Shown: positions 1-6,203 of the stretch, one piece after another
Position numbering within the stretch: the stretch's first letter is position 1
Layout: the number at the start of each line of letters is the position of its first letter
Assembly: GCA_001303665.1 (NCBI GenBank)
Contig: LJUF01000148.1
Location: 1 to 7,817, forward strand
Source: Phycisphaerae bacterium SM23_33
GTDB taxonomy: Bacteria > Planctomycetota > Phycisphaerae > SM23-33
Direction of reading: 5' to 3'
DNA length: 7,817 nucleotides
The notes under the pieces: model-generated
Told to the model about the DNA's origin: nothing
Seen by the model: the letters and a program-made list of their open reading frames with translations, nothing else
Databases searched by the model: none
Program-made: the position numbers and the translations under genes

Positions 1-160
1 ACACCCGGGGGTTGGCGTCCTCGGGCGTGCGGATGACCGGCGTGCGGAAGTTGATGGTCTCGACGAGGAAGCTTTCGCCCAGCCCGACCTCGGCCACCGG
101 CTGGCGGACCTTGTAGCGCTGCTTGAGCGGCACGGTCTTATCCCTGGTGATTCGCTTCAC
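1..160 (-). CDS. N-terminus of probable acetamidase/formamidase family protein (partial)
   Basis: Only the first 53 codons are present; the gene runs off the left edge. The start is read as GTG at 160 because a strong GGGAGG lies 7 bases upstream (GGAGG, ATGCGAC, GTG). The ATG inside that spacer is in another frame. The visible protein begins VKRITRDKTVPLKQRYKV, followed by a stretch with VAEVGLGESFLVETIN and then an IRTPEDANP stretch. A short basic start followed by a 'valuable-metabolite' beta segment of the type xVxxGExFxVET, then a segment ending in PED, resembles the opening of the FmdA/AmdA acetamidase/formamidase family. That family hydrolyses short amides to ammonia and the acid in the cytoplasm. 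The family call rests on recall of the N-terminal pattern only, since no catalytic residues are in view. The gene follows proC after 106 bp and could be co-transcribed with it. Another beta-rich amidohydrolase-like family cannot be excluded. Confidence 0.5.
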   Translation of the reverse strand, partial: MKRITRDKTVPLKQRYKVRQPVAEVGLGESFLVETINFRTPVIRTPEDANPRV

Positions 161-186
161 GTCGCATCCTCCCGGCGGGAACCTGA

Positions 187-204
187 GCGGCCCTCCCGGG
201 CCGC
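187..204 (-). other. GC-rich stem-loop between proC and the left-edge gene
   Basis: On the minus strand GCGGCCC and GGGCCGC form a perfect 7-bp stem closed by a GGGA tetraloop. It sits about 60 bases after the proC stop and 26 bases before the GTG at 160. There is no following T-run, so it is not a standard Rho-independent terminator. It could be a stabilising or attenuating hairpin in the leader of the left-edge gene, or a chance structure in very GC-rich DNA. Confidence 0.3.
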
Positions 205-266
205 GGGTGGCGATTGCTCCGTGTGGCGTCCGCCCCGGGCTCGGCGCGAGCGGCCGGCGGGCGGCG

Positions 267-1073
267 TTACTTGCCCAATTCGCGGGAGCGTTCGGCGGCG
301 CGGCGGATGGCGGCGATGAGGGCCTCGCGGACGCCGGCGGCCTCCATGGACTCGATGGCCGCCTGGGTGGTGCCGCCGGGGCTGGTGACCTTGGCCCGCA
401 GCACGTGGGGCGTCTCGCCGCTGCGGACCAGCAGCTCCCCCGCCCCGACGCAGGTCTGAACGGCCAGCTCCAGTGCCGCCGCCTGATCCATCCCCTCCGC
501 CTCGGCCGCCCCCACCATGGCCTCGATGAGGTAGAAGAAGTACGCCGGCCCGGATCCGCTCAGGGCGGTGACCACGTCGATCATGGGCTCCTCCACCCGC
601 AGCGTCTTTCCGCAGGCGGCGAAGAGCCTCTCGGCCCAGCTCAGGTCGGAATCGTCGGCCCCGGGGCCTTTGCACAAGGCGCTGGCCCCGCGGCCCACCA
701 GCATGGGGGTGTTGGGCATGACGCGGACGATCCGCCCCTTGCCGCCGAGGTTATCGTGGATGAACTGGGTGCGGATGCCGGCGGCGATGCTGATGACGGT
801 GGCGTCGGCCGCCACCGTGGGCGTGATCCCCGCCAGCACCCCGGCCATCACCTGGGGCTTGACCGCCAGCAGCAGGCGCGGGCAGGCGGCGGGGGTGGCG
901 TTGTCCTCCACCGAGGTGACGCCCAGCTCGCGGGTGAAGTACTGCCGGCGGGAAAATTGCGGGTCGGAGGCGATGACGGCGTTGTGGTGGATGACGTTGG
1001 CTGAAATCGCCCCTCGCAGCAGGGCCTCGGCCATGTTGCCCGCTCCGATGACGCCCAGTTGATGATCGGTCAT
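267..1073 (-). CDS. proC: Pyrroline-5-carboxylate reductase
   Basis: The 268-residue protein should catalyse the last step of proline synthesis, NAD(P)H-dependent reduction of 1-pyrroline-5-carboxylate to L-proline, in the cytoplasm. The length is typical of the family (about 260-280). The N-terminal Rossmann domain opens with GVIGAGNMA (residues 7-15), the dinucleotide-binding loop. LLLAVKPQVM (67-76) is the conserved strand after the cofactor fold, and VMPNTP (118-123) is the family hallmark. The C-terminal helical dimerisation domain carries TALSGSGPAYFFYLIEAM (169-186) and VTSPGGTT (229-236), the P5C reductase signature. The ATG at 1073 puts the glycine-rich loop at the normal distance from the N-terminus. 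No strong ribosome site precedes it, but the preceding gene stops only 6 bases upstream, so translational coupling is likely. Nothing looks truncated or damaged. The identification is secure; whether it serves proline synthesis or another imine reduction in this host is not shown. Confidence 0.96.
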   Translation of the reverse strand: MTDHQLGVIGAGNMAEALLRGAISANVIHHNAVIASDPQFSRRQYFTRELGVTSVEDNATPAACPRLLLAVKPQVMAGVLAGITPTVAADATVISIAAGIRTQFIHDNLGGKGRIVRVMPNTPMLVGRGASALCKGPGADDSDLSWAERLFAACGKTLRVEEPMIDVVTALSGSGPAYFFYLIEAMVGAAEAEGMDQAAALELAVQTCVGAGELLVRSGETPHVLRAKVTSPGGTTQAAIESMEAAGVREALIAAIRRAAERSRELGK

Positions 1074-1079
1074 TTGCGG

Positions 1080-1274
1080 TCACTCGCTGAGGATTTCAAG
1101 GAGGCGTTCGGCCAGCTCCACGTGCCGGGACTCATCGCGGGCAAGCCGCTGGAGCTGCTCCCGGGCGGCCGGGCTCTCCGCGGTCCGGGCCAGGCGGTCG
1201 TACTTGTCGGCCGCCGTCCGGGCGGCCTGGAGCATCTCGGTGAAATGCCCACGCAGGACAAAACGTTCAGGCAT
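1080..1274 (-). CDS. 64-aa helical protein with DExxH motif, half-ferritin-like
   Basis: I do not recognise a named family. The 64 residues predict two alpha helices joined by a short turn at S34-P35. The second helix carries RDESRHVELAERLLEIL (46-62), in which E48-x-x-H51 has the spacing of the iron-binding ExxH of ferritin/rubrerythrin-like four-helix bundles. The first helix (about 11-33, with Y25 and LA at 28-29) has the usual A/Y/LA pattern, but the metal-ligand Glu expected 6-7 residues before the Tyr is Ala/Arg (A18-R19). Metal binding in the classical way is therefore doubtful. The start is ATG at 1274, with GGGGAGG 6 bases upstream inside the preceding gene. The two genes overlap by 8 bases, and proC begins 6 bases after this stop, so the three are probably one transcript. 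Real coding is supported by the ribosome site, the overlap arrangement and the clean amphipathic pattern. Function is unknown; it could pair with the 75-aa neighbour. Confidence 0.72.
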   Translation of the reverse strand: MPERFVLRGHFTEMLQAARTAADKYDRLARTAESPAAREQLQRLARDESRHVELAERLLEILSE

Positions 1275-1494
1275 GGCAGACCTCCCCGCCCAGGCTGGCG
1301 ATCATGGAGGCGTGCGTCTGGCTGTCGTGCTTCAGGGCCTGGAGGATGGCGTGAATCTCCGCCCGCTGTTCCTGGTCCAGGCACTCGATGCGCTGGAGCT
1401 CCAACTCGGCCGCGTCGATCTGAAGCAGCAGTCCCTTCTCCAGTTCCGCCAGGTGAGCCCACTCACCCGGCGTGTACCCTTGCGCCGAAGACAT
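1267..1494 (-). CDS. 75-aa helical protein, paralogue-like partner of the 64-aa protein
   Basis: I recognise no named family. With ATG at 1494 the protein has 75 residues: a short leader, then two predicted helices (about 10-38 and 41-68) rich in Leu, Glu and Gln. Near the end of helix two, LKHDSQTHASMI (54-65) lines up with LARDESRHVELA of the downstream 64-aa protein; D57 and H61 match its D47 and H51, while the Glu of ExxH is Ser58 here. It thus looks like a half of a ferritin-like bundle that has lost a metal ligand. The tail contains C73 and H74. The TTG five codons upstream was rejected because GGAGAGG stands 6 bases before the ATG and overlaps that TTG. The gene lies 114 bp after the sulfatase and overlaps the next gene by 8 bases, a classic sign of coupled translation. 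Whether the two proteins form one mixed helical bundle is inference. Confidence 0.72.
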   Translation of the reverse strand: MSSAQGYTPGEWAHLAELEKGLLLQIDAAELELQRIECLDQEQRAEIHAILQALKHDSQTHASMIASLGGEVCHA

Positions 1495-1500
1495 GCTGTG

Positions 1501-1507
1501 CCTCTCC
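1501..1507 (-). promoter_or_regulatory. Ribosome binding site deciding the 75-aa gene start
   Basis: GGAGAGG on the minus strand lies 6 bases before the ATG at 1494. It overlaps the alternative in-frame TTG at 1509, which therefore cannot be the functional start. Confidence 0.7.
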
Positions 1508-1521
1508 AACCCGCTGACCGT

Positions 1522-1544
1522 GCCGCGCCATCCTCCCGCGCGGC
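1522..1544 (-). other. Stem-loop in the leader of the 75-aa gene
   Basis: GCCGCGC and GCGCGGC form a perfect 7-bp stem around a 9-base loop containing GGGAGGATG on the minus strand. The loop exposes a purine-rich ribosome-site-like core, but the frame opened by its ATG stops after about 21 codons and makes no sensible protein. It could be a regulatory or stabilising hairpin, or chance. Confidence 0.25.
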
Positions 1545-1579
1545 GGTGTCTTTTTCAAGCGCCAAACTCATCTTCCCGA

Positions 1580-1603
1580 CCGGCGGCAGCAGATTCCCGC
1601 CGG
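1580..1603 (-). terminator. Weak terminator-like hairpin after the sulfatase gene
   Basis: Directly downstream of the sulfatase stop, CCGGCGG and CCGCCGG make a perfect 7-bp stem with a 10-base loop. Position and stem strength suit transcription termination or 3'-end protection. The following bases (TCGGGAAGATGAG) have no T-run, so intrinsic termination is doubtful. Confidence 0.3.
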
Positions 1604-1608
1604 GCGGA

Positions 1609-3015
1609 TCAGTCCCAGTGCGGGTCGAGCTGATGGCCCGGGCGCCAGGGGCGGGCGTACCAGCCCTGCCCCCGCACGGGGTCGCGGCGGGCCTGCATCC
1701 ACGCCAGCAGCCGGTCGTGCAGCTCGTTCCGGACACCGGCCAGGGCCGGGTCATGAATGCGGTTGACGATCTCGCCGGGGTCGGCCTGGAGGTCGTACAG
1801 CTCGTCGAGGTCCAGCAGGTTGACCACCAGCTTGTGCCGCCGGGTGCGAACGCAGCGGATGGGCACGAAGCCCCAGAAATGGGTGTGCGGCAGGCCGAAG
1901 CGGTTGAACTCCAGGAAGACGGCGTCGGCGATCTCGGCGGCGGGGTCGGCCAGCAGGGCCAAGGCGTCTTCGCCCTGGAACTGCGCGTGCGGCTCCACGC
2001 CGGCCAGCCGGCAGATCGTGGGGGCAAGGTGAATGTGGCTGATGAGCGAATCGCAGACGCTGCCCGGGCGGGTCAGGCCGGGGACGCGCACGATCAGCGG
2101 CACGCGGGTGGTCTCCTCGTACATCGTCATGCCCTTGCCCAGCAGCCCGTGGGCGCCGTGGTGGTCACCATGGTCGCTGGTGAAGATGACGGCGGTGTCG
2201 CCGCCGCACAGCCGGTCCACCGCCTCCACCACCCGCCCGACCTGCTCGTCCACGAAGCTGGTGCAGCCGTAGTACCTGGGACTGTTGTTGACCGGCTGGT
2301 GGTTCGGGACGCGCCCGCGGTCCCGCCAGGCCTCGCGCACGGCGCGGTGGGTGGCGGGCTTGCCTTCGAGGCGGTCGCCCATGTTCGCCCGCCAGGGGCG
2401 GGTGGTGCCCTGGTACATTTGGTAGAACCGCTCGGGGGCGGAGGAAGGCCCGTGGGGCTCGTCAAAGGAGACCACCAGGACGAAGGGCCGGCGGTGGTAC
2501 TCTTCCAGGAAGCGGATGGCGCGGTCGGCCACCCGCGTGCCCCAGCAGTCCGGCTCGGCGAGGTCCTTTCCCTCGCGCCAGCGGCGGAAGCCTTCCTCGC
2601 CGACCTCGTTCATGAAGCAGCGGCCGTCGTACCAGTAGTCGGGCAGGAAGCCGCCGTCGGGGCGGCCGGTGCCGTAGTAGCCGCCCTCCGGCCCGTCCAG
2701 GTGCCACTTGCCGATGTAGCCGGCGGCGACGCCGGCGAGGGTGAGGATCTCCCCCAGCCGCAGCACGTGCCGATAGGCCGACAGCTGATTGGCGTAGGCC
2801 CCGCTGCTGGAGCCGTACAGGCCGGTGAACAGCCCCGCCCGGGCCGGCGTGCACACCGGCGTGGTGGTGAAGGCGTTGTTGAAGCGGCAGCCGCTGGCGG
2901 CCAGGCGGTCCAGGCTCGGCGTGTGCACCCAGCCCGAGCCGTAGCAGCCCAGCATGTCCTGGCGCTGCTGGTCGGTCATGATGAAGACGACGTTGTGCCG
3001 GCGGTCCGCCGTCAT
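1609..3015 (-). CDS. Formylglycine-dependent sulfatase (arylsulfatase/choline-sulfatase type)
   Basis: This 468-residue enzyme of the alkaline-phosphatase superfamily should hydrolyse a sulfate ester. It opens with HNVVFIMTDQQR (7-18), giving the metal ligand D15. CTPAR (55-59) is the C-x-P-x-R core whose Cys55 is converted to formylglycine, so a maturase (FGE or anSME) is needed elsewhere in the genome. GYIGKWHL (99-106) is the second sulfatase signature, and SDHGDHHG (280-287) supplies further metal ligands around D281-H282. HLAPTICRLAG (329-339) and ELYDLQADPGEIVN (405-418) are typical of the C-terminal part. The start is ATG at 3015, with GGAGG 8 bases upstream. There is no signal peptide or membrane segment: the first strand begins at residue 8. 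The enzyme therefore seems cytoplasmic, unlike most polysaccharide sulfatases. It follows the DUF4091 gene by 104 bp and probably works on the same sulfated glycan or its import products. The substrate is not readable. Confidence 0.93.
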   Translation of the reverse strand: MTADRRHNVVFIMTDQQRQDMLGCYGSGWVHTPSLDRLAASGCRFNNAFTTTPVCTPARAGLFTGLYGSSSGAYANQLSAYRHVLRLGEILTLAGVAAGYIGKWHLDGPEGGYYGTGRPDGGFLPDYWYDGRCFMNEVGEEGFRRWREGKDLAEPDCWGTRVADRAIRFLEEYHRRPFVLVVSFDEPHGPSSAPERFYQMYQGTTRPWRANMGDRLEGKPATHRAVREAWRDRGRVPNHQPVNNSPRYYGCTSFVDEQVGRVVEAVDRLCGGDTAVIFTSDHGDHHGAHGLLGKGMTMYEETTRVPLIVRVPGLTRPGSVCDSLISHIHLAPTICRLAGVEPHAQFQGEDALALLADPAAEIADAVFLEFNRFGLPHTHFWGFVPIRCVRTRRHKLVVNLLDLDELYDLQADPGEIVNRIHDPALAGVRNELHDRLLAWMQARRDPVRGQGWYARPWRPGHQLDPHWD

Positions 3016-3049
3016 GGGTCACGTCCTCCGGGGCAGGCTCGGGGACAGT

Positions 3050-3084
3050 CCGATTGCGGATTTTCGATTGGCGATTGTCGATTG
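3050..3084 (-). repeat. Five tandem copies of a 7-bp CAATCGN repeat
   Basis: Read on the plus strand the unit is NCGATTG, at 3050, 3057, 3064, 3071 and 3078. Four copies match the core exactly (CCGATTG, TCGATTG, GCGATTG, TCGATTG) and the second is degenerate (CGGATTT). On the minus strand this reads CAATCGA, CAATCGC, CAATCGA, AAATCCG, CAATCGG. It lies in the 104-bp gap between the DUF4091 stop and the sulfatase ribosome site. Similar AATCG/AATCC heptamer strings are scattered between genes in planctomycete genomes, as far as I recall. Function is unknown. Confidence 0.85.
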
Positions 3085-3119
3085 AACGGCACGGGCGACG
3101 CCACGGTCCGGATCGAACG

Positions 3120-6068
3120 TCAGTCAGGCTTGCTGGAGGGCAGCTTCGGGGCGACGCGGACGTAGCCGATGTCCGGCAGCCGGCCCATGTCCCGCGGCGG
3201 AGACGGCATCGGCCTGATGCAGCGCCGGTAAGGCGGCCTCTTTGCCGAGACCATTTTGCCCGCGGCGCAGCGCAGCGCCCACAGGGCCGCGGGATCGGCC
3301 TTTTCGAAGCGGAGGGTGCCGGCGTCGCTCTCACTGCGCTTCCGCACCGTGCCGGCCAAGTCCACCATCCGGGCTGCCCCGGCGGCCACGGCATATTGCG
3401 GCCGGCCATGCACGTCGCCCAGCAGCGTCAGGTATTCCACATCCTGCTGGCCGCGGCGGAAGGCCTTCAGCCGGACCGACGGAACCACCCCGCCGGCGTG
3501 CGGGATGAACAGCCCAGTGGCGGCGCCTCGGCTCATGTTCTCCGGCCCGCCGATGGTCTGCCAGGGCAGCACGCCCACCGCCCCGCGCGACCAGGCCTTC
3601 AGGCACCACAGCGGGGGCTGGAGGTTGGCGTCGGCGGGGTCGTTGGCCGAGCCGTACTCGCAGAAGTAGGTCGGCCCCCACAGCACCTGCTCGTCATGCT
3701 TTTGCCGCACCTTCTGGGCGTCGGAGCCGCCGAAGTGCACCAGGTCCATCACGCCCCACATGAGGTTGCGGCCGAACTGGCTGTAGGAGATGTCGCAGCG
3801 GTACCACATCCTGGCCTTGCCCTTGACCGGGCCGACCGCCTGGTGCCAGAGGATGCCGTACCATCGCAGGGCCCAGAAGTCCTGGGTGCCGACCGGCTCG
3901 TCGAAGATCCACGGCGCGGCGCTGCCCCGCCAGCCGACCCTGGGCTGGGCCTTGTAGTACACCTTGTTGTTCAGATAGAGCTCGAAGACCGTGTCGTGCC
4001 AGCCCTTGTCGTTACAGTGGGCGGCGAAGGCGGCAAAGGCGGTCTTCAGCCCTTCCTTGTAAGCGGGCTTGAAGGCCTCGTCGGCCCAGTAATTCTTGCT
4101 GTAGTTCTCGAACACGTCTATGGGCCAGTTCTCGTTGAAGTGGGTGTAGAACACGTCCACGGGCTCGCCCTTCCGCGGCAGGTCGGCAAAGGCCGAGCCG
4201 TCCAGCAGCGGGCCGAACCACCCATCCCACTGGGCGAAGTCCAGCCCCTTGCCCGTCCACTTCGGTGCCAGGGCGGCGCTGCCGTTCCAACTGTAGTACA
4301 GGCGGTTCAGGCACAGCCGGTGCTCGTGGGCCAGGCGGTAGTACGCCAGCCCCGCTCCCGTCGGCGTGACGGTGCCGTAGGCGTTCATCTCCGGCACGAA
4401 GGACAGCCTGTTGGGCAGGGTGAAGTCCCAGACGGTCAGCTCCACCTTGACCTCCAGGCTCTCGCCGGCGGAGGTGATGGTCAGCGTGCCGGTCTGCCGG
4501 CCGGGCTTGGCCTCGTGCGGCACGTAGACCTCGCACAGCAGCGAGACGTTCCTGGCGCCGGCGGCCTCGGGATCGTCCTTGAACGGCACAGCGAACGCGC
4601 CTTTGAGCGGCACGACCACGTCCGGCACCGGCCCCAGCCGCGTCTGCACGTAATCGAAGCGCTGCACGCCGGCCTTCAGGGCGGCCTTCTCGTCGAAGGC
4701 CAGCTTCACCTGGACCTCTTGCGACTGCCCCTCCAGGTTCAGCTGGAAGCAGACGTGCTCGTTCCTCGCCGCCTGGAGCCGGATGAGCCTCTGCTGGGCC
4801 GACCAGATGTGGTTGCCGCCCTTGTAGCCGGCCGGCCTGTCCGGGACCATCCGGCCGGTCGCGGTGATCTTGTCCAGCAGGTCCACCACCGCCACCTTCA
4901 GCCCCCCGACCTCGGGCAGTTTCTCCGAAGGCGGGAACGGCTCGATGCCAGCCGGGGCGATCTTGAATACAGGCGGGTTGGCCGAAACCTCAATGGCCTT
5001 CGTGAAGGCCGGCCCCACGTTGGCGGCGCTGTCCACCGGGCAGATCGTCAGCTTGACCCGCTCGCCCGGCTGGAAGGGCAGGTCCTGGATGTGCATGCGG
5101 ACCTGCTCGCCGGGCCGCCCGGCCATGGGGATCAGGTAGCGCGGCATTTCGGTCTGTTTGCCGCCGGCTTCGTAGCTGACGTGAAAGCCCAGGGTCTTTC
5201 CGCCGCCGGCGTCGGGCGGGGTGGCCCACGTGACCAGGGCCTGCCCGGCCGGGAAGCCGGCCGTCTCGACCGTGACGGCCTTGACCGGCTGGGGGGGCGT
5301 GTCGTCCGTACCGCTGGTCCAGACCTCCAGGTAGGGGGCGAACTGGCCGGACTCCCGGCTGTGGATGAAGCGGTTGGGGAAGTACTGGAAGTCGAACTTG
5401 TCATCCTTGTACGACCAGGTGTTGCCCACGTCGTCGTAGGCGGCGAAGCCGTGACTGAGTCCGGCCACCCGGGCGGCCACCACGTCCGCCGCCACCGCGG
5501 CGCTCTGCCAGCCATTCTTGTCCGGGGCGGCGGACTCGGCGAAGCGCCAGATGGTGTGGCCGAGGCCGTAGGCGGCGTCCATGAAGGTGCTGCCGGGATA
5601 GGTCCAGTCTCGCTTGCCGAGCTCGGCCTGGTTGAAGCAGGAGCTGCCCTGCTGGGGCTGGTAGCCGGTGGCGGTGCCCTCCACCCAGGGGCAGGCCAGC
5701 GTGGAGACCGTCACCCGCAGGATGGGGGCGTCCGGGCTGGCGGAATGGAAGTGCCACAGGGCGCCGGTGATGAGCTTGCCCTTCAGGGCGGCGGCGTCCA
5801 CGTCGAAGATGCAATACTCCTGCTGGCCCTTGAGCTTGAGCTGGCCGGCCCCGCCGTTGCTGCCGACCCTTTCTTCGCCGACGGCCGACAGCCAGGTGTC
5901 GCGCGTGACCTCCAGCTTGACCGGCTCCCCCGCCGGCGGCCAGGTGGGCACGAGCGGCTCGGCGGGATCGCCGGCATGGGCGGCCGCGGCCGCCGCGCAC
6001 ACGCACCCCGCCAGAACCAGCAGCACTCCTGTCCGTGGGCGGACCGAGCAGAGAAAGTGGGTCATCAT
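3120..6068 (-). CDS. Exported DUF4091 (GH123-like) multidomain protein
   Basis: A 982-residue protein, probably a secreted or surface glycoside hydrolase. The N-terminus is basic (R10, R12) with a hydrophobic core to about residue 30. Cleavage is possible after AHA (30-32), but L-A-G-C at 19-22 is also a perfect lipobox, so it may be a lipoprotein. Residues about 50-255 look like a carbohydrate-binding beta-sandwich (CBM96/DNRLRE-like: DTWL, then IFDVD, then an ACPWVEGT stretch). Residues about 258-362 resemble a fibronectin-III module. Next is a beta domain with RLQAARNEHVCFQLNL (428-443) and TVWDFTLP (545-552), which normally precedes the DUF4091 barrel. The barrel holds FNENWPID (644-651), ELYLNNK (696-702), WIFDEP (720-725) and, at its end, SVRLKAFRRGQQDVEYL (864-880), a family hallmark. 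The D-E of DEP is the candidate for the GH123 catalytic pair; this is inference. The start is ATG at 6068, with AAGGAG 8 bases upstream. The downstream sulfatase suggests a sulfated, possibly GalNAc-bearing, glycan. Confidence 0.85.
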   Translation of the reverse strand: MMTHFLCSVRPRTGVLLVLAGCVCAAAAAAHAGDPAEPLVPTWPPAGEPVKLEVTRDTWLSAVGEERVGSNGGAGQLKLKGQQEYCIFDVDAAALKGKLITGALWHFHSASPDAPILRVTVSTLACPWVEGTATGYQPQQGSSCFNQAELGKRDWTYPGSTFMDAAYGLGHTIWRFAESAAPDKNGWQSAAVAADVVAARVAGLSHGFAAYDDVGNTWSYKDDKFDFQYFPNRFIHSRESGQFAPYLEVWTSGTDDTPPQPVKAVTVETAGFPAGQALVTWATPPDAGGGKTLGFHVSYEAGGKQTEMPRYLIPMAGRPGEQVRMHIQDLPFQPGERVKLTICPVDSAANVGPAFTKAIEVSANPPVFKIAPAGIEPFPPSEKLPEVGGLKVAVVDLLDKITATGRMVPDRPAGYKGGNHIWSAQQRLIRLQAARNEHVCFQLNLEGQSQEVQVKLAFDEKAALKAGVQRFDYVQTRLGPVPDVVVPLKGAFAVPFKDDPEAAGARNVSLLCEVYVPHEAKPGRQTGTLTITSAGESLEVKVELTVWDFTLPNRLSFVPEMNAYGTVTPTGAGLAYYRLAHEHRLCLNRLYYSWNGSAALAPKWTGKGLDFAQWDGWFGPLLDGSAFADLPRKGEPVDVFYTHFNENWPIDVFENYSKNYWADEAFKPAYKEGLKTAFAAFAAHCNDKGWHDTVFELYLNNKVYYKAQPRVGWRGSAAPWIFDEPVGTQDFWALRWYGILWHQAVGPVKGKARMWYRCDISYSQFGRNLMWGVMDLVHFGGSDAQKVRQKHDEQVLWGPTYFCEYGSANDPADANLQPPLWCLKAWSRGAVGVLPWQTIGGPENMSRGAATGLFIPHAGGVVPSVRLKAFRRGQQDVEYLTLLGDVHGRPQYAVAAGAARMVDLAGTVRKRSESDAGTLRFEKADPAALWALRCAAGKMVSAKRPPYRRCIRPMPSPPRDMGRLPDIGYVRVAPKLPSSKPD

Positions 6069-6076
6069 CGAGAACT

Positions 6077-6082
6077 CTCCTT
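6077..6082 (-). promoter_or_regulatory. Ribosome binding site deciding the DUF4091 gene start
   Basis: AAGGAG on the minus strand lies 8 bases before the first of two consecutive ATG codons (6068 and 6065). A longer in-frame reading from an ATG at 6158 would place 30 unrelated residues before the signal peptide and has no such site. Confidence 0.7.
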
Positions 6083-6140
6083 CAGCAGGGCCATACGAAA
6101 AAGGCTGACGACAAAGCCAGCGCCGCCGGCCAATGCTCGT

Positions 6141-6180
6141 GAGGTTAAACCACCGCAAGACCTCTTTGTCACGGAGAAAC
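6141..6180 (-). repeat. Segment resembling dispersed 'cacggag / accac' intergenic repeats
   Basis: On the plus strand this reads GAGGTTAAACCACCGC, then AAGACCTC, then TTTGTCACGGAGAAAC. The combination of TTAAACCACCGC and CACGGAGAA resembles the short dispersed intergenic repeats with ACCAC and CACGGAG blocks that I recall from planctomycetes and other environmental bacteria. GAGGT (6141-6145) and ACCTC (6160-6164) are also inverted copies. It lies in the 135-bp gap before the DUF4091 gene. Only one copy is in view, so repeat status is inference. Confidence 0.35.
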
Positions 6181-6185
6181 CGGCA

Positions 6186-6197
6186 GGTCCGCGGACC
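6186..6197. other. 12-bp perfect palindrome just after arsC
   Basis: GGTCCGCGGACC is fully self-complementary and begins 6 bases past the arsC stop codon. It has no loop and no T-run, so it is not a convincing terminator. A protein-binding site or chance are both open. Confidence 0.3.
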
Positions 6198-6203
6198 CAG
6201 CTC

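Noticed and set aside
1495..1509. A TTG start at 1509 giving an 80-residue version of the small protein.
   Set aside because: The ribosome site GGAGAGG overlaps this codon and is ideally spaced for the ATG at 1494.
1545..1570. TTGAAA on the minus strand near 1558 considered as a -35 promoter box for the small genes.
   Set aside because: No acceptable -10 box lies 16-18 bases downstream, and the spacing for a sigma-54 site also fails.
1204..3165. A 653-codon open frame on the plus strand opposite the sulfatase and small genes.
   Set aside because: It has the same antisense compositional effect; its product has no domain, and the minus-strand sulfatase motifs are unmistakable.
6069..6158. A 30-residue N-terminal extension of the DUF4091 protein from an ATG at 6158.
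   Set aside because: It would bury the signal peptide, it passes through the repeat-like segment, and it lacks the ribosome site found before ATG 6068.
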